Made by a program: the position numbers and the translations under genes. This document shows, piece by piece, positions 50,453-56,869 of a DNA stretch of 56,869 nucleotides. Source of the stretch: CAZVCG01 sp964626265 (lineage in GTDB: Bacteria > Pseudomonadota > Alphaproteobacteria > UBA9219); the NCBI GenBank assembly GCA_964626265.1, contig CAZVCG010000008.1, forward strand, positions 1-56,869. Direction: 5' to 3'. Numbering within the stretch: position 1 is the stretch's first letter; every line of letters begins with the position of its first letter. The notes under the pieces were generated by a model, which saw only the letters and a program-made list of their open reading frames with translations, ran no database searches and was not told the origin of the DNA.

Positions 50453-53014
50453 ATGACCAAGATGCATATGATGTCCTTTAATCCCTTGCCTTACAACGGC
50501 GGCCATGTTCAGTCGATCAACGCACAAACTTCCATATGGCGGAGTTTTAAACGGACGGCTATCAAAGTGACGGCTTCATCTATGGTTGTTGCCGCGGCGA
50601 CTTTTGCGTTCGCTCAAAAAAGCCTTGCAGACATCGTGCGTTTTCAATGGAACGCGTCGAGCGGCGCGGTGGCCGGTTATGCGCTTGATGCGGGGCTGGC
50701 AAGCGGGACGTACGATCCATTGCTTCAGTCCGATATACCCGGAACGGGGACAACGGGATCGATGGATTTGCCCGGCATCAAGCAAGGCGTAGTCTATTAT
50801 GTCGCGGCAAGGGCTTACGATACTCTCAGGAGATATAGCGCGTTTTCGAACGAGATTATGTGCGTCGGCGACGATCGCGGCATTTACCAGATCGGAAGAG
50901 TGTATCCTGCCGGCATGGGTATATCGCCCGCATCCAAGGTCAAGATTTTCATCGATCAGAACGGCGTTGGACGCATCGTCGGTCAGGACGTAAACGGAAT
51001 TCTTGGCCTGTTGCGCACGGTGACTACCCGTGCCGGGTTCAAACCGCTTGGCGGCAACATAGAGGTCGCGCCCAACGGCACATTCACGATTGTTTCCGTG
51101 AACAAGGATAGCACGGATTTTTGGGCCGACCGGTATGACTCATATGGCAAGCTATTGGATTCCCGCCATTTCACGCCGCTGCAAAGCGTGGCGGGCAATC
51201 CGCCGGAATGGATTCTATTCGGCCATGACACCGATAACGAAAGTTCTGCATGCTTTGGCATGCAGAACACGACAACAGGCGAATGGCGCGAGATCGTTTG
51301 GCGCGCAAACGGCCAAGTCGACGACGGCATGTCGAATGCGAAGCAACTGGACGCCATTGGCGCAGGATATACGCCTGTCGCATTCCAGATCACCAGTGAC
51401 GGCGCGCGCTACGTCGTGACCATAAGCGGAGACGGCAAGAAGGTTCATTTGTTCCAGTGGGACGGCATCGGCGTCCCTATGGGCATGAAATCCATTAATG
51501 CGCCATCGAATACGGTGTTCAATTCATTCGCGGTCAACCGCGACAAGTCCATGTTACGAATAGCTTACGAATACGCCGCAAAAAACGTCGTCATATACGC
51601 TTATGACCCTGTGACATATGCGACGGTTGGATCACCGCTTGGGGGCGCTCCTGCAAATGCTTATGGCCAGTTTGTCGGATTGGAACGAGGAATGGAAGGC
51701 ACGGCCAAACGGATATGGTTTTATTCAAACGATGGCCATACAAGCACGATCGGGATTTCAAGCGCGAATACGTCTTCGGGGGCGGCGGTATATTACTATC
51801 CGGCGGAAACAGATTGGCTTTATGCCGGAACATGGCGCGCGGCGCGATTTATGGCTCTCGATGATGGCGCGAACGTTCAGATGGTAGGTTCGAATGTGGT
51901 CGGCGCACGGATTTTCTCCCGCTCTTATCCCAAAGTTGCGGGATATGCGCCCACTGCCGGCGCTGGACCTATTGTCGGCTTCAACGGCAAAGCCAAGCAG
52001 TTTCTTGTCAGCGACGACAAAACGAAACTGCAATGCTGGATATTTAACGCCGAGGGATTCCGCAGCAAGACGGATAATATAGGGCCTTTCCACGATGCGG
52101 GAAGCAATCCTCTCGATTGGAAAGTTGTCGATCTGGATACCGACGAAAACGGCGTGACAGGCGTATTGCTCCAGAACGCGAACCAATCGGATTTATATCG
52201 CATAGTTACGCTTGACGAAACCAATACAGTGACAAGGCAACGCGATTTTACGCTCGAGTCTTCCGATTTCGGTTCGGCGGCTAAAGCATATCGCCGGACA
52301 AACGATGGCCGGGAACGCGTGGTTCTGATCCGCACGGCAGAGGCCGGAGGACAGGGGCGCGTCATGCGGTGGGACAGCGCAGGTAAATTGGTAAACGTTA
52401 TGACCAAGACGCCGGCAGCCGCGCAAAAATTTTTGGATTACAGAATCAACTACGACGGTTCCGCTGAGCGTTTCGCATGGCAGACGGAAGACGGCAAAAC
52501 TACAATTCTCAATTTCGATGTCGTCACAGGGCTTAACGCTTCAAATGCTACGCACGGGCCTTTCACTTCGGGCCTCATGCCGAAGTATCTTGTCGCGGGA
52601 AGCAATCAGGCGGGAGGATTGTTCTGTTATAATCCTGTGGGCAATTATTACAGAACCTATAACCTCAACGGGAATAGTTTGCGAATTGGCGACTCTGTAT
52701 ACTTTCAGCCCATAACGACATGGTTGCTGTTCTCGTCTTTAGCTAAGGGAGCTTCAGTGTCCATTCCCTCAGGCATCAACATGCCGTCATCAAGTAGCAA
52801 GGCCGACAACATGTATGCATTCTTGCTGCAAAACGAGGAACTACGTCAAAAAGGCATCGTTCTTGAAAACGGGAAGGACGGTAAAGGCAAACAACATCTT
52901 TCTCTGTATGCTACCAATATGCAACGAGAGAGACACTCCTATCATAACCAGGCAACCCGAACGACTTTGGCTCGATATGGACGCCAGCACAAGCCGCGAG
53001 GCCTTTGCGCGTGA
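50453..53014 (+). CDS. Large secreted protein with N-terminal Fn3-like domain and beta-rich repeats
   Basis: An 853-residue protein. Several ATG codons open the frame (residues 1, 4, 6, 7). A membrane or signal segment lies at about residues 38-60 (VTASSMVVAAATFAFAQ). Residues about 62-145 look like a fibronectin-III fold (VRFQWNASSGAVAGYALDAG to YSAFSNEIMCVG). The remaining 650 residues hold recurring beta segments with Trp and Asp, such as WILFGHDTDNES and WKVVDLDTDENGVTG, suggesting a beta-propeller or repeated sandwich. The last 25 residues (after MQRERHSYHNQ) are basic and look out of frame. It stands alone; surface location is likely, function unknown. Confidence 0.65.
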   Translation: MTKMHMMSFNPLPYNGGHVQSINAQTSIWRSFKRTAIKVTASSMVVAAATFAFAQKSLADIVRFQWNASSGAVAGYALDAGLASGTYDPLLQSDIPGTGTTGSMDLPGIKQGVVYYVAARAYDTLRRYSAFSNEIMCVGDDRGIYQIGRVYPAGMGISPASKVKIFIDQNGVGRIVGQDVNGILGLLRTVTTRAGFKPLGGNIEVAPNGTFTIVSVNKDSTDFWADRYDSYGKLLDSRHFTPLQSVAGNPPEWILFGHDTDNESSACFGMQNTTTGEWREIVWRANGQVDDGMSNAKQLDAIGAGYTPVAFQITSDGARYVVTISGDGKKVHLFQWDGIGVPMGMKSINAPSNTVFNSFAVNRDKSMLRIAYEYAAKNVVIYAYDPVTYATVGSPLGGAPANAYGQFVGLERGMEGTAKRIWFYSNDGHTSTIGISSANTSSGAAVYYYPAETDWLYAGTWRAARFMALDDGANVQMVGSNVVGARIFSRSYPKVAGYAPTAGAGPIVGFNGKAKQFLVSDDKTKLQCWIFNAEGFRSKTDNIGPFHDAGSNPLDWKVVDLDTDENGVTGVLLQNANQSDLYRIVTLDETNTVTRQRDFTLESSDFGSAAKAYRRTNDGRERVVLIRTAEAGGQGRVMRWDSAGKLVNVMTKTPAAAQKFLDYRINYDGSAERFAWQTEDGKTTILNFDVVTGLNASNATHGPFTSGLMPKYLVAGSNQAGGLFCYNPVGNYYRTYNLNGNSLRIGDSVYFQPITTWLLFSSLAKGASVSIPSGINMPSSSSKADNMYAFLLQNEELRQKGIVLENGKDGKGKQHLSLYATNMQRERHSYHNQATRTTLARYGRQHKPRGLCA

Positions 53015-53031
53015 GGAGAAGCGGCTGAATT

Positions 53032-53586
53032 TCAGTTTTCGCGCCACTTGATCGAACAGCCGATACTAGGATTTTGTTCGCCGGGCGTTTGGCCCGTTTC
53101 GGCGAGTTGTTTCATGGCTTCGAATAACTCCCGACGGTTGCCTTCCGTTATTTTCATGCCGGAAGAGTCGAGACGCCCACGGTAGTGAAGCTTCAAATCC
53201 TTGTCGAAACCGAAGAAGTCCGGCGTACACACGGCATCATAAGCTTTGGCGATTTCCTGCGTTTCGTCGATGACGTAGGGGAAGGGGAACCCGTGCTGTT
53301 CCTTGAATTTGACCATGTTGGGGAACGAGTCGTCAGGATAATTTTCCGTATCGTTGGACATGATGGCGATGCTGCCAACACCCAACGCCTTCAATTCTTT
53401 CATGTCACGCGCAAGTTTGTCCGCAATCGCTTTTACAAACGGGCAATGGTTGCATATGAACATGACGACGAGGCCCTTCGGGCCTTTGACGTCGTCGAGG
53501 GTATACATTTTACCGTCAGTGCCTTTGAGACGGAAATCCGGCGCTTTCCAACCAAGCGTGACGGGGGGCGTTTCGAGAGCGACCAT
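53032..53586 (-). CDS. Redoxin / thioredoxin-family protein
   Basis: A 184-residue AhpC/TSA-like thioredoxin-fold protein, probably cytoplasmic because no signal peptide is present. Active-site region is MFICNHCPFVKAIADKLARD (CNHC) near residue 43; a cis-Pro-type strand appears in AVCTPDFFGFDKDLKL near residue 119. AAGGAGGT stands seven bases before ATG 53586, which decides the start over an ATG 27 bases upstream. Likely a disulfide or peroxide reductase of unknown partner. Confidence 0.85.
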   Translation of the reverse strand: MVALETPPVTLGWKAPDFRLKGTDGKMYTLDDVKGPKGLVVMFICNHCPFVKAIADKLARDMKELKALGVGSIAIMSNDTENYPDDSFPNMVKFKEQHGFPFPYVIDETQEIAKAYDAVCTPDFFGFDKDLKLHYRGRLDSSGMKITEGNRRELFEAMKQLAETGQTPGEQNPSIGCSIKWREN

Positions 53587-53687
53587 GGGAAAGACCTCCT
53601 TGAGATAAGCCAAGTTTACTATAATTTGGCAGTCATAGCTTTATGTCTTGGTCAGTACATTATAACCACATTTTCAGGAAAGGCTTA

Positions 53688-54443
53688 TTACACGACCAAT
53701 CCCGATCCGATGGTTCGAAGCTTCTTGCGGCGGGCCAGATAATCCGGAATGGCTTCGGCGACAAGATGCCAGAACCTTGGCCCGTGGTTCTTTTGGGCAA
53801 TATGGCAAAGTTCGTGAACGGCGACGTAATCGATGAGGGAGAGGGGGGCCATGATGAGCCTCCAGTTCAAGCGGATGTCGTTGCGCGCGCTGCAGCTGCC
53901 CCAGCGCCTTTCGGGGCCTGTGATGGATAAGCTTTGGTAATGCAAGCCGAGCGTTTTAGCCCAAAGGTCGAGCCGTTTTTTGAGCACTTTTTTGGCGCGT
54001 TTTTTGAGCCAAAGCTTGATTTCGAGTTTGACTTCTTCAGCCAAGGCTTTTTCGGAAAGCGTTTCGTCGGCGACGGTGACCGTCATGCGGCGTGGTCTGA
54101 TGGTGCATCCTTGAGTTTTTGATGCGTCGCAGATGATATGGAGGTGATAATCATGGCCGAGATAGCGGATGATTCCACCATCGGTATAACGGCGTGGCAG
54201 GACGCTGGGTTGGACTTTTTGAAAAGCGCGAAGCCTGCTGGCCAGCCAAGCGTTATGTTGGGCAAGAGCCTTCATAATCGATGCATAGCTTGTTCGCGTA
54301 GGCGCTGTGATGCGTAACGCGGCGGGGGCTTCGATTTGAAAGGCAATTGTGCGTTTGCGCCGCTTGGACCGCACGATGGTGAAATCCACGTTCGCATCGC
54401 CGAGCTTTACCGTGCCGGATTCGGGAGGTTTTCTGAAGAACAT
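53688..54443 (-). CDS. YgjP-like zinc metallopeptidase (DUF45)
   Basis: A 251-residue protein with the zincin motif AVHELCHIAQKNHGPRFWHLV near residue 210 (HExxH plus the following His), preceded by the family mark RRWGSCSARNDIRLNWRLI near residue 178. These are typical of YgjP/SprT-like proteins. The N-terminal half (residues 10-130) is basic and beta-rich. Substrate unknown. Some family members neighbour type I restriction genes, but none are here. Confidence 0.88.
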   Translation of the reverse strand: MFFRKPPESGTVKLGDANVDFTIVRSKRRKRTIAFQIEAPAALRITAPTRTSYASIMKALAQHNAWLASRLRAFQKVQPSVLPRRYTDGGIIRYLGHDYHLHIICDASKTQGCTIRPRRMTVTVADETLSEKALAEEVKLEIKLWLKKRAKKVLKKRLDLWAKTLGLHYQSLSITGPERRWGSCSARNDIRLNWRLIMAPLSLIDYVAVHELCHIAQKNHGPRFWHLVAEAIPDYLARRKKLRTIGSGLVV

Positions 54444-54484
54444 TACAAAAAGATGTTAGCGTTTATTCCAAAAAAGAAAAGCGG

Positions 54485-55129
54485 CTATGCTTGTACGATA
54501 CGCGCCGGTTTCGTGTGATCCCAGACGAAGTTAAAGAGTTTGCTAACGCTGTCAGCAAACCGCTCATCGTTGATGATAATAACTTTTTGAGGGCTATCCC
54601 ATAAAGCAAGGGCTAGTTTTTTTCCATATATATAGAAAGAATTCGACGAAAAATATCTCTCAGGAACCCAATGGTATGCTTCTATTGGAGCAATGTAGTT
54701 TGTGTCCCCCTCTTTAATTAATAGTCTTTCTTTGATGCCGTATCTTGCAAGGCGAGCCAAATGAGAACTTAATTTTTCTTTGCCGATGCTTCCTGTGCTG
54801 CGAGATTCGACAACTCCAGAGATTAGTACTTCTCCACCGGTGTCACGTAATTCGTTGAAAACATCATCAAGAAGCCTGTTGCACGCTTCTTCATCTTCCC
54901 ATATGTGAACAATTTGATCTTTCTTTTTAACGCCGGAATTAGGCAAAAACTCCAAACCAGCTTGTTCGAAAACTTTTTGGATGGCATGAAGCGTATCCTT
55001 TTGTGGTTTAACGTATTCACGTTCGATTTTATTGATGCCGTTAACTGTTAGGCCAGCTTGTTGAGCAAGGTCGGCTGTTGACCAGTCGAGATATGCGCGT
55101 GCAGCGCGTATTTGTTCTGCGTTAATCAT
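54485..55129 (-). CDS. XRE-family regulator with TrmB/PLD-like sensor domain (paralogue 1)
   Basis: A 214-residue protein. Residues 1-70 are a helix-turn-helix of the XRE type (IRAARAYLDWSTADLAQQAG, then LTVNGINKIE). Residues about 85-210 form a second domain with the rhythm of the TrmB/phospholipase D-like sensor: LLDDVFNELRDTGGEVLISG, a middle helix-strand pair (SSHLARLARYGIKERLLI), YIYGKKLALALWD and IIINDERFADSVSKLFNFVWD. No HxKxxxxD catalytic motif is present, so it probably binds a ligand. ATG 55129 is preferred over a TTG four codons earlier. It is 36 bases downstream of paralogue 2 and likely cotranscribed. Confidence 0.78.
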   Translation of the reverse strand: MINAEQIRAARAYLDWSTADLAQQAGLTVNGINKIEREYVKPQKDTLHAIQKVFEQAGLEFLPNSGVKKKDQIVHIWEDEEACNRLLDDVFNELRDTGGEVLISGVVESRSTGSIGKEKLSSHLARLARYGIKERLLIKEGDTNYIAPIEAYHWVPERYFSSNSFYIYGKKLALALWDSPQKVIIINDERFADSVSKLFNFVWDHTKPARIVQA

Positions 55130-55165
55130 GGTTAGTTCCAAAGCTTCGAAATGGTGGATGATAGA

Positions 55166-55888
55166 TCATTTGAATTGCTTGTTATTGAATGTGCTGTATT
55201 TTCCCCAAACATAATCATAAAGTTCTTTGGCTTTAGGTGTGTTCTGCCTTTCTTTTGGGACTCCTTTTGTGTTGTCCCACACAAAATTAAACAATTTTCT
55301 AGCGCTTTCAGCTATGTTCTCATCGCGAATTACTATCGATTTCGGGGCATATTGGCGTGTTGAAAAGCTTACATTAGCGCCATAAATTTGCATCGGGTAA
55401 GGCGAAAAATATTTTTTGTCAATCACGTGATAGGTATCGAAAGGTCCAAACAAACCTGGATCATCCTCTAAAACCAGCAATCGGTGAGTGATGTTGGCGC
55501 GCTTGCGTTTGTAAAGGCTATTTTTTAAATACTCTATGCCCATGTCTTCGGCGACAACATCTTCTTCGATTTCGTGAGCAACAAGAAATTCTCCACCTGT
55601 ATTTTTAAGTGTATTATATATATCTTCGTCTAATAGTATTCTATGATCTTTTCCCTCGTAGGTGGTGACTAGATGATTCCTCCGCCTCAAACCCTTTCCC
55701 GGAATAAACTCCAATCCTGCCTCTTCAAAAACTTTTTGGATTTTTTCGAGCGTATCGCGTTGAGCATTCACATGGCCACGCTCGATTTTGTTAAGGCCGT
55801 TGACAGTGAGGCCGGTCCTACGGGCCAGTTCGGCCGTTGACCAATCAAGAAGGGCGCGTGCTGCGCGAATTTGTTCTGGTGAAAGCAT
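55166..55888 (-). CDS. XRE-family regulator with TrmB/PLD-like sensor domain (paralogue 2)
   Basis: A 240-residue paralogue of the previous gene. The helix-turn-helix opens MLSPEQIRAARALLDWSTAE with LTVNGLNKIERGHVNAQRDT. The C-terminal domain keeps the same order: ILLDEDIYNTLKNTGGEFLV, the middle RANITHRLLVLEDD, YHVIDKKYFSPYPMQIYGAN, and IVIRDENIAESARKLFNFVW, followed by a longer tail (GVPKERQNTPKAKELYDYVW). It is the first gene of the leftward pair, and shares a 214-base gap with the divergent paralogue 3. AT-rich compared with surrounding genes. Confidence 0.78.
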   Translation of the reverse strand: MLSPEQIRAARALLDWSTAELARRTGLTVNGLNKIERGHVNAQRDTLEKIQKVFEEAGLEFIPGKGLRRRNHLVTTYEGKDHRILLDEDIYNTLKNTGGEFLVAHEIEEDVVAEDMGIEYLKNSLYKRKRANITHRLLVLEDDPGLFGPFDTYHVIDKKYFSPYPMQIYGANVSFSTRQYAPKSIVIRDENIAESARKLFNFVWDNTKGVPKERQNTPKAKELYDYVWGKYSTFNNKQFK

Positions 55889-56102
55889 GGTTGATTCTAT
55901 CCGAAAACACGACGATAGTTACATAAAATATAATTATCATTGTTAAAATATCTAACAGTCAACAATAAAATGTATAAATACACTTTTTTCGTTTGAACAA
56001 ATAACACTCATGTGATATCAAGACAAAACAATTGAAATGTTCAAACTAAAAACTGTAACCAATAGTGGTAAATTTTCTCCTTCGGCGTTCAACCCTTAAT
56101 GG
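55889..56102. promoter_or_regulatory. Shared promoter region between divergent XRE-PLD paralogues
   Basis: A 214-base AT-rich gap between divergent paralogues 2 and 3. It contains ATTGTTAAAATATCTAACAG and similar A/T-rich pieces that could be operators, but no convincing palindrome or hexamer pair. Autoregulation by the adjacent XRE proteins is plausible. Confidence 0.35.
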
Positions 56103-56819
56103 ATGACGATAATTATGGGACAAAGGAATATTATTGGAGCACGGCAGATGAAAGCGGCGCGGGCTTTGTTGGATTGGTCTCAAGACGATTTGGCCAAAGC
56201 AACACAGTTATCCGTAGCGACTATTCGTAAGCTTGAGTTGGGTTATATCTCGCCACGCCTGACGACGACTTCCGTCATACGGCTAGCGCTTGAAGGCGCG
56301 GGGCTTGAGTTTATCGAGCCGGAAGGCGTACGGCGCAGGCCAGATGAGATTACGACTTATCAAGGAGCCAATGGCCGCATCGCTTTGCTGGAAGATATGT
56401 ATCAAACCATCAAGAGGATAGGCGGCGACATCGTTTTGATCGAAACCAGCGAAGCCGCGTTGTTGCAATGGCAGCAAGCCGATGCGTGTTCGTGTTTTGA
56501 GCGCATCTTGGAACTCAACACAACAACAATGATTAATGGATTGTTGACGGATGTGGCTGAAATCCCTTTATCGACGCCGCGTCTCGAGTATCGTTTTGTC
56601 TCTAAGCACTATGTCGATCCTATGCCCTTCTGCGTCTATGGGGACAAGTTCGCCATGATCGTTTCAGGGAAGGGTTCGGAAACAAAGATCCTCGTTATGC
56701 GGTCACAGAGCGCGGCACAAGCCTCAAGACGGCATTTTTATTCAATATGGGAAAAAGCGACGCCGTTTTCGCTGGCTCACGCGCAAGGGGACAAGACAGT
56801 GAAAATCCGAAGGGCCTAG
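56103..56819 (+). CDS. XRE-family regulator with TrmB/PLD-like sensor domain (paralogue 3)
   Basis: A 238-residue more distant paralogue on the other strand. The helix-turn-helix reads QMKAARALLDWSQDDLAKAT with LSVATIRKLELGYISPRLTT. The sensor domain follows the same plan: IALLEDMYQTIKRIGGDIVL, a middle segment with two cysteines (DACSCFERILEL), a YVDPMPFCVYGDKFAMIVSG strand pair, and ILVMRSQSAAQASRRHFYSIWE. Composition is GC-richer than the two leftward copies, so the trio may not derive from a recent local duplication. No catalytic HKD motif. Confidence 0.75.
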   Translation: MTIIMGQRNIIGARQMKAARALLDWSQDDLAKATQLSVATIRKLELGYISPRLTTTSVIRLALEGAGLEFIEPEGVRRRPDEITTYQGANGRIALLEDMYQTIKRIGGDIVLIETSEAALLQWQQADACSCFERILELNTTTMINGLLTDVAEIPLSTPRLEYRFVSKHYVDPMPFCVYGDKFAMIVSGKGSETKILVMRSQSAAQASRRHFYSIWEKATPFSLAHAQGDKTVKIRRA

Positions 56820-56869
56820 GGTCCAGACTCAATTAAGCCACCAGTAGACGGTTGAGATTAAGCAGACTG

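Noticed and set aside
53688..54443. YgjP-like metallopeptidase as part of a restriction or defence island with the XRE regulators
   Set aside because: No restriction, methylase, nuclease or toxin gene is visible; the regulators lack a partner toxin, so a defence role is not supported in this window.

Overview
The window reads as chromosomal DNA of an alphaproteobacterium. Four features point there: a circularly permuted two-piece tmRNA, an alpha-type SspB, a divK-pleD pair, and CtrA-like boxes in front of divK and of two type IVb pilin genes. I cannot name the genus. Two runs of N (11647-11662 and 26783-26823) show it is a draft scaffold, and each lies inside a gene. There is no rRNA, no CRISPR array and no recognisable transposase.

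Bases 1-21300 form one exopolysaccharide and exosortase island. It holds a secreted VPLPA-CTERM protein, the TPR lipoprotein PrsT and an exosortase D fused to an EpsI domain. A rightward run follows: GH5 hydrolase, WecG/TagA glycosyltransferase, O-antigen ligase/polymerase, pyruvyl transferase, GT2 glycosyltransferase and two different ATP-grasp proteins. A leftward five-gene operon encodes export protein, outer-membrane barrel, chain-length regulator, P-loop tyrosine-kinase-like ATPase and flippase. An exosortase-system AAA ATPase is coupled to a small cysteine-hairpin protein, and a WbaP-type initiating transferase closes the island. Together these could start, build, flip, polymerise and export a polysaccharide, and sort a VPLPA-tagged protein into the same envelope. 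By eye, base composition switches between AT-rich and GC-richer genes, and even inside the flippase gene, which suggests mosaic exchange.

Bases 21300-34260 are mostly housekeeping: pheA, thrB-thrC, an HpnL-like flippase-domain membrane protein, a DUF4405 protein, a GT4 plus PIG-L deacetylase pair, a secreted protein with a hydrolase-like fold lacking the nucleophile, divK-pleD and a small secreted protein, and prfC. Bases 34300-36400 carry an orphan S74-chaperone protein and two Flp pilins with matching promoters.

Bases 36640-45200 hold a double-domain ThyX-like protein, ssrA next to sspB (tagging RNA and the adaptor for tagged proteins), truA-fmt-def, rmuC, a BON protein, cfa and a DUF167 protein. 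Bases 45500-56869 hold a membrane-anchored protein with a weak lysozyme-like motif, a peroxiredoxin, an OFA-family transporter, tRNA-Arg(CCT) with a partial copy of its 3' end 140 bp away, a large secreted protein of unknown function, a redoxin, a YgjP-like metallopeptidase, and three paralogous regulators with an XRE helix-turn-helix and a TrmB/PLD-like sensor domain.

Several palindromic repeat families lie between genes, and one copy is inserted in frame in the PIG-L gene. The observations I rate highest are the three matching CtrA-type promoters, the doubled C-x3-C-x9-C-x3-C protein in the exosortase locus, the trio of HTH plus PLD-like regulators, and the nested palindrome family with interchangeable inner stems.
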